A stretch of 54,419 nt of DNA. Origin: CBETVX01 sp965539935. Lineage in GTDB: Bacteria; Bacillota; Clostridia; Peptostreptococcales; Caminicellaceae. Position numbers and translations under genes: made by a program. Shown in pieces: positions 15,506 through 24,774 of the stretch (positions are counted from its first letter, which is position 1; each line of letters opens with the position of its first letter). The stretch is taken from assembly GCA_965539935.1 (NCBI GenBank), contig CBETVX010000016.1, positions 1 to 54,419 on the forward strand, written 5' to 3'. The notes beneath the pieces are model-generated. The model was not told the DNA's origin and did not search any database. It worked only from the letters and a program-made list of their open reading frames with translations.

Positions 15506-16660
15506 CTATTTATTAACTATTTCACCATTTATTATAGTGCATATGGCTTTAGACTTAAGGTCAAATGGATGTCCCTCCCAAATAACTAAATCTGCATCCT
15601 TGCCTTCTTTAATACTTCCTACTCTATCCTCAATCTCCATTATCTCCGCTGCATTAATAGTAATAGCCTTTAGGGCTTCTTCTTCATCCATACCAGCCTT
15701 AACCGATAGGGCAGCACATAGGTTAAGATGCTTAACAGGTATAACTGGATGATCTGTCATTATTGCCACCTTTACTCCTGCTTTGCTAAGAATTCCTGGT
15801 GTGTCAAAGGTCATATTTTTAAGCTCAAACTTTGATCTTTCTCCAAAGCTTGGTCCTACTACAGCTGATAACCCTTCGTCTTTAATGTGATGGGCTATGA
15901 TATGCCCCTCTGTACAATGCTCTAATGTAATCCTCACATCAAATTCCTTAGCTATTCTTATGGCAGTAAGTATATCATCGGCTCTATGGGCATGGGCTTT
16001 AAGGGGTATTTCCTTTGTTATTACAGGAATGAGGGCTTCCATTTTCATATCAAAGGCTGGCCTTTTGGATGGGTCATCCTTTGCCTCTTGAAGTTTCCTA
16101 TGGTACTCCTTAGCCTTCATCAAACTTTCTCTAAGTATTGCTGCTGTGGCCATCCTAGTCATTGGACTGATTTTCTTATCATTATAAACCCTTTTTGGAT
16201 TTTCTCCAAAGGCACATTTCATAGCCATAGGCTGTTTTACTATCATATTGTCTATTCTATCTCCATAGGTCTTTATAGCCACAAACTGGCCACCTATTAC
16301 ATTTGCACTACCGGGACCTGTAGCCACACAGGTAACCCCTCCCTCTGAGGCCTCCTGAAAGGTCCTATCAAGGGGATTTATTCCATCTATGGCTCTAAGA
16401 TGTGGAGTTACAGGATCTGTCATTTCATTACCATCTGCTCCTTCAAAGCCTATGGCATCCTCCCACATGCCAAGATGACAATGGGCATCTATAAACCCAG
16501 GCATTACTATTTTGCCCTCAGCATCTATTACATCTGCATCTAGGGAAGCTATTATATTTTCTCCTACTTCCTTTATTTTTCCGTCTTCAACTAAAATATC
16601 GGCTTTATCATATACTTTGCCTTCCATAGTATATACTTTTCCATTTTTTATAAGTAACAT
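15506..16660 (-). CDS. Metal-dependent amidohydrolase
   Basis: Cytoplasmic hydrolase of 384 residues in the imidazolonepropionase-like branch of the amidohydrolase superfamily. The small beta-sandwich half (LLIKNGKVYTMEGKVYDKAD) and PGFIDAHCHLGMWED with the HxH metal site are at the N-terminus; further metal or catalytic residues are seen in PLKAHAHRADDI (His), LEHCTEGH (His) and IMTDHPVIPV (Asp). The C-terminal half closes with GSIKEGKDADLVIWEGHPFD. There is no signal peptide. The substrate is unknown; related proteins act on cyclic amides or acyl-dipeptides. The start follows AAGGAGGT. It stands alone between repeat-rich spacers. Confidence 0.88.
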   Translation of the reverse strand: MLLIKNGKVYTMEGKVYDKADILVEDGKIKEVGENIIASLDADVIDAEGKIVMPGFIDAHCHLGMWEDAIGFEGADGNEMTDPVTPHLRAIDGINPLDRTFQEASEGGVTCVATGPGSANVIGGQFVAIKTYGDRIDNMIVKQPMAMKCAFGENPKRVYNDKKISPMTRMATAAILRESLMKAKEYHRKLQEAKDDPSKRPAFDMKMEALIPVITKEIPLKAHAHRADDILTAIRIAKEFDVRITLEHCTEGHIIAHHIKDEGLSAVVGPSFGERSKFELKNMTFDTPGILSKAGVKVAIMTDHPVIPVKHLNLCAALSVKAGMDEEEALKAITINAAEIMEIEDRVGSIKEGKDADLVIWEGHPFDLKSKAICTIINGEIVNK

Positions 16661-16677
16661 ATTATACCTCCTTAACT

Positions 16678-16945
16678 AATGTTAGTTGACAGTTGACAGG
16701 CTCAGGTCAAAGCCTATAAGTATTTGGCTAATAGCTTATGGCTGAATATCAGTTAGCAGTTGCCCGTTAACAGGTCTATGGTCAAATCTTTCAGATCCTT
16801 TGGTTTAATAACTCTTTTACCTATTCACTATTAATTCTTAATTCTTAATTCTTAATTTTTAATTCTTAATTCTTAATTCTTAATTTTTAATTCTTAATTC
16901 TTAATTTTATTTACCTATTCACTATTCATTATTCATTGTTCTTCT
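16678..16945. repeat. Compound repeat tract between MFS and amidohydrolase genes
   Basis: Nearly the whole spacer is word-like repeats of three kinds: GTTGACAGTTGACAGG and GCAGTTGCCCGTTAACAGG words (16681-16770), GCTAATAGCTTATGGCTG words (about 16725-16745), and a TTAATTCTTAATTTTTAA tract (16820-16945). No gene or clear hairpin seen. Confidence 0.6.
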
Positions 16946-16956
16946 AACTCTTTACT

Positions 16957-18258
16957 TTATTCATTATATATATTCCTACAATTAGTTTCTTTAATCAAAA
17001 ATATAAATATAAATCCTATTATAACTGATACGAATGAATACATAAAGGCTTTTTGGTATAGTTCTACCGGTGGTAATATCCCTCCAAACTTATCAAATAC
17101 ATTTCCTAGTATTGGAGGTAGTATTGCAGCTCCAAAGAAACCCCCTATATTTACAACCGATGTGGATATACCTGCTATTTCTGGTGGATTAACCTCCTTA
17201 GCACATCCCCATCCCAGTACAAATACTGGACATGTAAATCCAAGTATAAATAGCAGTGGCATAAGTGTAGCTATAGGTGGTTTACCTCCATTTACAAATA
17301 CTAAAATAGCCCAAGAAGTTACATAAATTATACCAAATAGTATCATTGGCAGCTTTCTCTTCTTTATACTGTCTGAGAACTTTCCAATCACTATACTACC
17401 TAATGCAATACCTAGTACAGCCACCATGGTATAATTGGCGGCACTTACTTTTTCTATACCATATACTTCAACAAGATAGGCTTCTCCCCATGACCCCGTT
17501 AAAGTAACAAATGCACCGAAAAATCCAGCAAATACAAAAAATCCTGGCCATGTCCTAAGGTTAGACATAACCTTTATAAGTCCCCTTTGTAGATTTGGCT
17601 TCTGGCCATTTACCTTTTTTACTTCCTTTCCCTCTATTTCGGCAATAGAAGGGAGCCCCATATCCTGTGGAGTATTTCTAGTAAATATATAACATAAGAC
17701 TGCAACAACTATTGATATTATACCTATTACAGCGAAGGACTGTCTCCAGGATAAAATCCCTACCATTATAACTAAAGGTGTTTTTGCCAAAAGTCCTCCT
17801 AGATTGCCTACAAAGGAAGTAATGCCTGACATAGTTCCAAATTCCCTTTCTTTAAACCACTCCGATTGGATTTTTAGTATAGAAATAAACACAACCGATA
17901 CTCCAAGCCCAACTAAAAGTCTTCCTAAAAATGCCCAGAATATGGTTGGTGCATATCCAAATATTATGGACCCTATACCTGCTACTAAAGTTCCAACACT
18001 AACTGTTCTTCTAGCTCCCAATGAGTCTGCAAGCATTCCCGAAGGAATTTGCATAAGCATGTATGCATAAAAATATGTAGAGCCAAGGTTTCCAAAGGTT
18101 GTTCCTGAAATATTAAATGAATTTATTAGCTCATCCTTAACTACTCCTACAGCAAGTCTATGGAAAAACACTATTACATAGGCTAAGGCCAGTACTCCCC
18201 ATACAATCCACCGATAGGACATAAGCTTTTTTACCTTTGGGTCATCTAAATTCCTCAT
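16957..18258 (-). CDS. MFS transporter
   Basis: Secondary transporter of the major facilitator superfamily, 433 residues with about 12 hydrophobic segments. The loop motif between segments 2 and 3 is seen as LADSLGARRTVSVG (variant of GxxxDxxGRR), and RLLVGLGVSVVFISILKI matches segment 4. The general look is that of the hexuronate/glycerol-3-phosphate-like branch, but the substrate cannot be assigned. The start follows AAAGGAG. It lies alone between two repeat-filled spacers, upstream of the amidohydrolase on the same strand; a shared substrate is possible but unsupported. Confidence 0.9.
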   Translation of the reverse strand: MRNLDDPKVKKLMSYRWIVWGVLALAYVIVFFHRLAVGVVKDELINSFNISGTTFGNLGSTYFYAYMLMQIPSGMLADSLGARRTVSVGTLVAGIGSIIFGYAPTIFWAFLGRLLVGLGVSVVFISILKIQSEWFKEREFGTMSGITSFVGNLGGLLAKTPLVIMVGILSWRQSFAVIGIISIVVAVLCYIFTRNTPQDMGLPSIAEIEGKEVKKVNGQKPNLQRGLIKVMSNLRTWPGFFVFAGFFGAFVTLTGSWGEAYLVEVYGIEKVSAANYTMVAVLGIALGSIVIGKFSDSIKKRKLPMILFGIIYVTSWAILVFVNGGKPPIATLMPLLFILGFTCPVFVLGWGCAKEVNPPEIAGISTSVVNIGGFFGAAILPPILGNVFDKFGGILPPVELYQKAFMYSFVSVIIGFIFIFLIKETNCRNIYNE

Positions 18259-18394
18259 TAGAATTCTCCTTTCATTATGCTTTCCAGTAAATGCTATAGT
18301 ATAATTCTATAATATAATTTAAACTATTTCTACAATTTATTAATAAGCTATCAAAAAAATCAACAACCTTTTTCCATCCTTAGCTCTTACTTCT

Positions 18395-18476
18395 TAATTT
18401 TATTTACCTATTCATTATTAATTCTTAATTTTTAATTTTTAATTTTTAATTCTTAATTTTTAATTCTTAATTCCTA
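18395..18476. repeat. TTAATTTTTAA tract overlapping the tex 3' end
   Basis: Imperfect tandem TTAATTTTTAATTC words run up to and slightly into the last codons of tex (stop codon at 18467-18469). Confidence 0.5.
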
Positions 18477-20629
18477 ACTCCCTTCATACTCAAGGATACC
18501 CTTGACCTTTTCACATCCACATTTAATACTCTAACCTTTATAATATCTCCTACTGAAACTACATCCATAGGATTTTTTACATAGCCCTCACTCATCTCTG
18601 ATATGTGAACAAGTCCATCATTTTTGATACCAATATCCACAAAGGCTCCAAAATCAGTAACATTTCCTACCGTCCCCGTTAGTATCATATCTGGCTTAAG
18701 GTCTTCTATTTTAAGTACATCGCTTCTGAATACAGGCTTAGGCATATCTTCCCTTACATCTCTACCTGGTTTTAAAAGCTCTTTTATTATATCCCTAAGG
18801 GTTAATACTCCTATTTCTAACTCATCGCCTAATTTCTCTATTCCATAGTCCTCTATTTTCTCCTTAAGACCTTTAAGGTTATTATTCCTAATATCATCCA
18901 TACTGTATCCCATCTTTTCAAGGAGCTTTTCAGTTTCTTCATAGGACTCTGGGTGTACGGCAGTACTGTCCAAAATATTTTCCCCATCTATTATTCTAAG
19001 GAAACCTGCCGCCTGCTCAAAACTTGAAGGTCCTAGTCTTTTTACTTTAAGTAATTCCTTTCTAGTAGTAAACTTTCCCTTTTCTTCCCTGTATTTAACT
19101 ATATTTTTAGCAACTGTTTTAGAAATCCCAGACACATAGCTTAATAATGATGGAGATGCAGTATTTAGATCTACCCCCACACTATTTACAGCATCCTCAA
19201 CTACTCCCTTTAGAACTTCATCTAGTCTGCTTTGGTTTACATCATGTTGATACTGTCCTACTCCTACATGCTTAGGGTCTATTTTTACAAGTTCTGCCAA
19301 TGGATCTTGAAGTCTCCTAGCTATTGATATGGCACCCCTTAATGATACATTAATATCTGGATATTCTTCATTAGCTAGTTTTGAAGCTGAGTATACCGAA
19401 GCTCCTGCTTCACTAATTATGATATAATACACTTCTCTATCTATTTCCTTTAACATATCCGCTACGAAAACTTCTGACTCCCTTGAGGCCGTTCCATTTC
19501 CTATGGCTATAATATCTACTCCATGCTTTTCTATCATCTCAATTAAAACCTTCTTAGCACCTTCTATATTATTTTGAGGTGCCGTTGGATAAACTGTAGT
19601 GGTGTCCAGTAGTTTCCCTGTTCCATCTACTACAGCTATTTTACAACCGGTTCTATAAGCAGGGTCAAATCCCATTACCGTCTTATCCTTTATTGGTGAT
19701 TGCATAAGTAGATTTTTTAAATTCATACCAAATACCTTTATAGCTTGTTCCTCTGCTTTTTCTGTAAGTAAATTTCTTATCTCCCTCTCAATGGATGGAG
19801 CTATAAGCCTTTTATAGCTATCTTCTGCTGCCATTTCTAAGTATTTTACAGTCAGACTATTATCATTTTGTATTACCTTTTTCTTTATTTTTTCTATTAT
19901 AATTTCATCATTTACTACTATTTTTACCCTTAGTATTTTTTCCTTCTCTCCTCTATTTACTGCCAATACTCTATGGGGAGGTATTTTCTTCACTGCTTCA
20001 CTATAGTCATAATACATCTCATATACTGATTCAACCTTTGCTTCCACTGCACTTGATGTAAGCATACCATTATTATATGTATAGTTTCTTATTATCTTTC
20101 TTTGCTCCGCATCATCGGATATCATTTCAGCTATTATATCCATGGCTCCCTTAAGAGCATCATCGATAGATTCAACACCCTTTTCTTCATCTACATACTG
20201 TGAGGCTATTTCTTCTATACTACCTTCCACAATTTCACAATTAAATATCAAGTTAGCAAGGGGCTCCAGTCCCTTTTCTATTGCCATAGTAGCTCTAGTT
20301 CTTCTCTTTGGTCTATAGGGTCTATATAAATCTTCAACCTCTGTTATTGTAGAGGCTAGTTTTATTTTTTCTTCAAGTTCTTCCGTAAGTTTGTCCTGGT
20401 CAGAAATAGATTTTAAAACTTCTTCCTTTCTCTTTTCAAGGTTTCTTATATAATTTAGTCTATCGTGAAACTCCCTTAATACCACATCGCTTAGATTTCC
20501 CGTTTGTTCCTTTCTATATCTAGCTATAAAGGGTATAGTGTTGCCATCGTCAATTAATTTTATTGTATTTACTACTTGAAACTCCTTTAATTTAAATTCC
20601 TCTTTCAGTTGTTTTATTATGTGTTCCAC
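18467..20629 (-). CDS. tex: RNA-binding transcription accessory protein Tex
   Basis: Large nucleic-acid-binding protein related to eukaryotic Spt6, with a role in transcription and toxin expression in some bacteria. The 720-residue length is normal. Domains in order: N-terminal helical region with TIPFIARYRKEQTGNLSDVV (residues about 31-50), YqgF-type RNase H fold with MGFDPAYRTGCKIAVVD (about 322), helix-hairpin-helix DLNTASPSLLSYVSGIS (about 495), and a C-terminal S1 domain with GTVGNVTDFGAFVDIGI (about 648). It uses a GTG start after GAGAGGTAA. It is probably transcribed alone; Uma2 is divergent from it. Confidence 0.95.
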   Translation of the reverse strand: MEHIIKQLKEEFKLKEFQVVNTIKLIDDGNTIPFIARYRKEQTGNLSDVVLREFHDRLNYIRNLEKRKEEVLKSISDQDKLTEELEEKIKLASTITEVEDLYRPYRPKRRTRATMAIEKGLEPLANLIFNCEIVEGSIEEIASQYVDEEKGVESIDDALKGAMDIIAEMISDDAEQRKIIRNYTYNNGMLTSSAVEAKVESVYEMYYDYSEAVKKIPPHRVLAVNRGEKEKILRVKIVVNDEIIIEKIKKKVIQNDNSLTVKYLEMAAEDSYKRLIAPSIEREIRNLLTEKAEEQAIKVFGMNLKNLLMQSPIKDKTVMGFDPAYRTGCKIAVVDGTGKLLDTTTVYPTAPQNNIEGAKKVLIEMIEKHGVDIIAIGNGTASRESEVFVADMLKEIDREVYYIIISEAGASVYSASKLANEEYPDINVSLRGAISIARRLQDPLAELVKIDPKHVGVGQYQHDVNQSRLDEVLKGVVEDAVNSVGVDLNTASPSLLSYVSGISKTVAKNIVKYREEKGKFTTRKELLKVKRLGPSSFEQAAGFLRIIDGENILDSTAVHPESYEETEKLLEKMGYSMDDIRNNNLKGLKEKIEDYGIEKLGDELEIGVLTLRDIIKELLKPGRDVREDMPKPVFRSDVLKIEDLKPDMILTGTVGNVTDFGAFVDIGIKNDGLVHISEMSEGYVKNPMDVVSVGDIIKVRVLNVDVKRSRVSLSMKGVRN

Positions 20630-20743
20630 TTACCTCTCTCCCTTCTATCTACTGCTATATTATATCATAACGGCCTTTTAGTTAAGAATTAATGGGTAAA
20701 AATAAGAAAATAATGATATAATGATTTAAAGGAGGAATGTATA

Positions 20744-21292
20744 ATGCTTCCTAAAAATAAGCAAGTTAGTTATGATGAATTTTTAAAATTAGATAATCCC
20801 GAAGAAAATTTGGAATATATAAATGGTAATATATATCTTTTATCTGCTCCATCTGTTATTCACCAAGCTATAGTTACTAATTTGTCTACTGAATTTGGTA
20901 TATACTTTAAAGGCAAAGCTTGCAGTCATTTTGTATCTCCTTTTGATGTTGTTTTTAAAAATGAAGAAGACATAAATAGAGTACAGCCCGATATCACTGT
21001 TATATGTGATAAGAAGGGACTTAATGACAAAAACTATACAGGTGTCCCTGCCCTAGTTGTAGAAGTTCTATCTCCTTCTACTGCATCAAAGGACTATATA
21101 CAAAAAATGGATTTATACATGAGATTTGGAGTTAAAGAGTATTGGATAATATCTCCTAAGAATAAGAAATTGGATATATTTTATCTTGATGGGGATAAAT
21201 ATACTGAACCAATAAAATATAGTGAAAAAGACATAGTTAAGTCAATAGTTTTTGAGGACTTAGAAATTGATATGACGAACATATTTAGATAA
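20744..21292 (+). CDS. Uma2 family endonuclease (DUF820)
   Basis: Restriction-endonuclease-like PD-(D/E)xK protein of 182 residues. The core is visible as QPDITVICDKKG (Asp), ALVVEVLSPSTASKDYIQK (Glu-Val and Lys) and YMRFGVKEYWIISP. The biological role of Uma2 proteins is not established; they are abundant in cyanobacteria and scattered in other bacteria, often as mobile or multi-copy genes. It is the only + strand gene between 7.5 and 54 kb. A TATAAT -10 element at 20717-20722 and AAAGGAGG ribosome site precede it, and it has its own terminator, so it is an independent unit that may have been inserted between tex and the chemotaxis receptor gene. Confidence 0.88.
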   Translation: MLPKNKQVSYDEFLKLDNPEENLEYINGNIYLLSAPSVIHQAIVTNLSTEFGIYFKGKACSHFVSPFDVVFKNEEDINRVQPDITVICDKKGLNDKNYTGVPALVVEVLSPSTASKDYIQKMDLYMRFGVKEYWIISPKNKKLDIFYLDGDKYTEPIKYSEKDIVKSIVFEDLEIDMTNIFR

Positions 21293-21320
21293 AGCTCAGG
21301 CCATATGACCTGAGCTTTAT
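21289..21320 (+). terminator. Terminator of the Uma2 gene
   Basis: A perfect 12-bp stem (ATAAAGCTCAGG and its complement) has an 8-base loop; the left arm includes the stop codon. The T-tract is short (TTTAT), so strength is uncertain. Confidence 0.7.
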
Positions 21321-21397
21321 AAATGAGAAAACATTGAAAGATATTTGATATATTTATATTAAGATTTATTTTGTTTTTGCTATTAGACATTAGCAAA

Positions 21398-23443
21398 TTA
21401 TAGCTTAAACCTCTTTACTAAATCCTTAAGTTCATTAGATAGTTCACTAAGGGATTTAATAGATTCTGTTACATGGTGTACTGAAGCTTCCTGCTCTTCA
21501 ACACTTTCCAATACACTTTGGGTACTAGATGCCGTTTCACTAGATATATCTACTACTTCAGCCACTGCCCTTTCAACTACATTAATACCATTTGAAAGCT
21601 GGTTTATTGCTGCAGCAAAGGATTCCATTTCCTCAGCTACATTTTGAGTTTCATTAATAATGGAAGTGAAGGACTTTGTTGTACCTTCTATAACTTTAGT
21701 TCCTTTTTTAACCTGCTCTTTACTTTCTTCCATGGACTCCACTATCTCATTGCTCTCAAACTGTATGCTATTAATTAAATCTTCTATGTTCTTAGATGCC
21801 TTAGAAGATTCATCGGCAAGCTTTTTAACTTCGTTTGCTACTACTGTAAATCCTCTACCATACTCCCCAGCTCTAGCAGCTTCTATAGAAGCATTTAAAG
21901 CAAGTAGATTAGTTTGCTCTGCAATTTCTCTAATAAATCCTACTATTGTACCAATTTCATTAATATTAATACTTAAGTTTTTAACTAAGTTACTTGACTG
22001 CTCGACTGTGTTGTTTATGTTTTCCATAGTATTAACTATCTCATCTATTTCCTTAGCTCCATTTTGGGCTAGATTAGAAGCATAATTAGAAGATTTTAAA
22101 ATCCTCATTGAATTTTCACTGACATTCATAATACTTGATACCATTTGATTTATGGTATTACTAGTTCTATCTACACTTTCTATTTGATTTTGAGCTTTAT
22201 GGGCAACATCATTAATAATACCTGATATTTCTTCTGAAGCACTTGAGGACATCTCTGCACTTTCTTTAAGTTGGCTAGAGGATTTCATAAGTTCATCGGA
22301 GGCATTGTTAATTTTCTCTATTAAGTTTCTTAGGGAATCGGTCATATCATTTAATGCCCCTTGAAGCATACCTATTTCATTAGATGTATTAATTTCTATT
22401 TTATTAGTTAAATCCCCTTCTTTAATTTTATTTGTAACTCCAACCATAGATAGTATTGGCTTAGCAATTTTTCTTGCAAATACTCTACCAAAACCGAGGC
22501 CCAATAACATAACTACTAAGGACACTACTATAGTTCTCCAGAAGGATTTATCCGCTTCACCCATAACTTCTTTATATTCTCTTTCAACAATAACTCCCCA
22601 ACCTGTAAAGGATGATTTTGAGTATCCGCCTATAACTTTATTCCCATCGCTATCTAGATATATGTCACTTCCCTCTCCACCATTTAGAAGATTTGCTACA
22701 CCCTTTATGGTGCTGGCATCGTATTGATTGACTACCTTGGTAGTAAAATCTTTATGGGCAATCATTGTACCATTTTTATCAACCATATATGCAAACCCGG
22801 TCTTTCCAATTTTCACATCTTTAATTAAGTCATATAATACATTAAGTTTAAGGTCTGCATTTAATACTCCAATAATAGTATTAGCAGCATTTTCTACAGG
22901 TATAGTAATAGAAATCTTGGGAATATTTATAGTTGGGTCAATTATTGCCTCTGATATATAGATTTCTCCTTCCATACCTTTTTGAAACCAAGTCTCTTCA
23001 CTATAATTTTTACTGGTATCTATTTTATTATTAGTTGTGGATGATAATTGTCCTTCCCAATCTATAAAAGTTAGATTCACAAATTGATTATTAGCATTTT
23101 TCATTTTATAAAGTATAAGACCTTGATTAGGCCCATCCAAATATTGAAAGTCTGTGGTCTTTGCTACGGTTTTAAGGGATCCAATAGAACTTTCTATATA
23201 CATATCCACTTGGGATGATATGGCCTTTGCCATGTCTATGTTTTCATTGTTTGACATTTCAACTGTATCAGTCCAATCAAAATAATAATTAATCATTCCT
23301 GTTATTGTTATAGAAATAAAAAGTATAATTGCTATAACAAAGGATATTTGAAACCTAATCTCTTTATTAAACCTTTTATTTCTCTTGACTTTTATTTTCT
23401 CGTTCTTAATATTTCTTTTAAATTTTGTTTTAAGTAGTTTCAA
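21398..23443 (-). CDS. Methyl-accepting chemotaxis protein with dCache-type sensor
   Basis: Membrane chemoreceptor of 681 residues that signals to CheA. After a basic N-terminus come a first membrane segment (about 30-50), an extracellular double-Cache-like sensor (about 55-300, with GKTGFAYMVDKNGTMIAHKD as the Cache signature), a second membrane segment (about 303-322), a HAMP domain (about 323-375), and a long helical signalling domain with the hairpin tip IREIAEQTNLLALNASIEAA. The start is TTG, placed 6 bases after an unusual run of seven G that forms the ribosome site. The ligand is unknown; dCache receptors often bind amino acids. It is not linked to other chemotaxis genes here. Confidence 0.94.
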   Translation of the reverse strand: MKLLKTKFKRNIKNEKIKVKRNKRFNKEIRFQISFVIAIILFISITITGMINYYFDWTDTVEMSNNENIDMAKAISSQVDMYIESSIGSLKTVAKTTDFQYLDGPNQGLILYKMKNANNQFVNLTFIDWEGQLSSTTNNKIDTSKNYSEETWFQKGMEGEIYISEAIIDPTINIPKISITIPVENAANTIIGVLNADLKLNVLYDLIKDVKIGKTGFAYMVDKNGTMIAHKDFTTKVVNQYDASTIKGVANLLNGGEGSDIYLDSDGNKVIGGYSKSSFTGWGVIVEREYKEVMGEADKSFWRTIVVSLVVMLLGLGFGRVFARKIAKPILSMVGVTNKIKEGDLTNKIEINTSNEIGMLQGALNDMTDSLRNLIEKINNASDELMKSSSQLKESAEMSSSASEEISGIINDVAHKAQNQIESVDRTSNTINQMVSSIMNVSENSMRILKSSNYASNLAQNGAKEIDEIVNTMENINNTVEQSSNLVKNLSININEIGTIVGFIREIAEQTNLLALNASIEAARAGEYGRGFTVVANEVKKLADESSKASKNIEDLINSIQFESNEIVESMEESKEQVKKGTKVIEGTTKSFTSIINETQNVAEEMESFAAAINQLSNGINVVERAVAEVVDISSETASSTQSVLESVEEQEASVHHVTESIKSLSELSNELKDLVKRFKL

Positions 23444-23583
23444 TGCTTGTCCCCCCCTTTATGGTCATAGTTCCTCAGGTCTAACCCTTTCCATATCATA
23501 TTATAATTCGATGTAGCTACTATGAATTCCTTTTACATTGTACAAACTTTCTAACGCTTTCCCAACATATTTTAAAGTGTAAC

Positions 23584-23618
23584 TAAAAAAGTAACAGTCT
23601 AAAAAATTATCTAGACTG
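23584..23618 (-). terminator. Terminator overlapping the prfB stop codon
   Basis: On the - strand a 7-bp stem CAGTCTA/TAGACTG encloses the prfB TAA in its loop and is followed by TTACTTTTTT. Confidence 0.75.
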
Positions 23619-24711
23619 CCCTTTTAAATATTCATCTATAAATATATCTATCTCTCCATCCATAACACCACTTACGTTTCCTACTTCTGCATTTGTTCTA
23701 TGGTCTTTAACCATATTATAGGGATGGAATACATAGGAACGTATTTGACTTCCCCAGGCAATTTGATTGTAATTACCCTTTAAATCTTCTATTTCTTCTT
23801 TCTGCTCCATTTCCTTTAGCTCTATTAGCTTTGCCATAAGCATTTTCATAGCAGTATTTTTATTACTATGCTGGGACCTTTCGTTTTGACATTGTACAGT
23901 TATTCCTGTAGGTATATGGGTTATCCTTACGGCAGAATCAGTTGTATTTACATGCTGTCCTCCTGCTCCAGAGGCCCTATAGGTATCTATTTTAAGGTCA
24001 GCAGGATTTATATTTATCTCTATATCGTCATCTAATTCTGGTACAACATCAACTGAAGCAAAGGATGTATGTCTCTTACCGGATGTGTCAAAGGGAGATA
24101 TTCTAACTATCCTATGAACTCCCTTTTCTGACCTTAAATACCCATAGGCATTTTCCCCTTCAATAAGTAATGTAACGCTTTTGATTCCTGCTTCAGTATC
24201 CTTTATTATATCTAGAGTTTTTACTCCATAGCCCTTATTATCAGCCCATCTTTTATACATCCTTAGGAGCATTTCAGCCCAATCTTGAGCATCTAGACCT
24301 CCAGCCCCTGCATGTATAGAAAGTATAGCATTATTTTTATCATATCTTCCATTTAAAAGGGTCTGAATTTTAAATTTTTCTAAATCTTCCTTTAGATTTT
24401 CAAAGCCCTTCATTACTTCCCTTTCAACTGAAGAGTCCTTTTCTTCCATTGCCATTTGGGCTAGGAGCATGAGTTCCTCCCAATTTGAGTAAAGGTCTTG
24501 GAATTTTCCTAACTTTTCCTTTAGTCTCTTTGAGGTTTGTAAAGTTTTCTGTGCTTTTTCTTGGTCTACCCAAAAATTTGTATCCAACATTTCCTTTTCT
24601 AACTCATCTATTCTCCCTTTAATTCCTTCTATGTCAAAGAGAAGCCCTCAGTTCTGTGATAGATTCCTCAAGACTTTGCAAGTCCTGAAGGGTCTGCTCT
24701 AGTTGTAGCAT
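23607..24711 (-). CDS. prfB: Peptide chain release factor 2, expressed by +1 frameshift
   Basis: Release factor that recognises UGA and UAA. The gene has two frames: a 25-codon leader frame from the ATG at 24711 ending at an in-frame TGA (24636-24634), and the main frame to 23607. A +1 shift at CTT TGA C joins them into a product of about 367 residues, the usual RF2 length. The main frame holds the codon-reading tripeptide in ISPFDTSGKRHTS and the catalytic GGQ in ASGAGGQHVNTTDSA. The leader starts after AAGGATGAG. It lies downstream of secA on the same strand, as in many Firmicutes. Starting at the internal ATG at 24590 would lose the N-terminal helix. Confidence 0.95.
24633..24645 (-). promoter_or_regulatory. 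prfB programmed +1 frameshift site
   Basis: Codons 25 and 26 of the leader frame are CTT TGA, followed by C, the classic RF2 autoregulatory slippery stop. An AGGG stretch lies a few bases upstream as the stimulatory Shine-Dalgarno-like element. The TGA is codon 26, the same place as in Escherichia coli prfB. Confidence 0.93.
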
Positions 24712-24731
24712 TAGTACTCATCCTTTCTTTT

Positions 24732-24774
24732 TTCCTATTACCTGTTACCTGTAACTTGATACCTATTCCCTATC
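24732..24774. repeat. TTACCTGTTACCTGTAAC word repeat in the secA-prfB spacer
   Basis: Imperfect tandem of CCTATTACCTGTTACCTG words, related to the tract at 9660-9691. It fills the spacer between secA and prfB. Confidence 0.5.

Noticed and set aside
24590..24711. prfB as a frameshifted pseudogene
   Set aside because: The shift site is the conserved CTT TGA C signal at codon 26, and the rest of the gene is intact.
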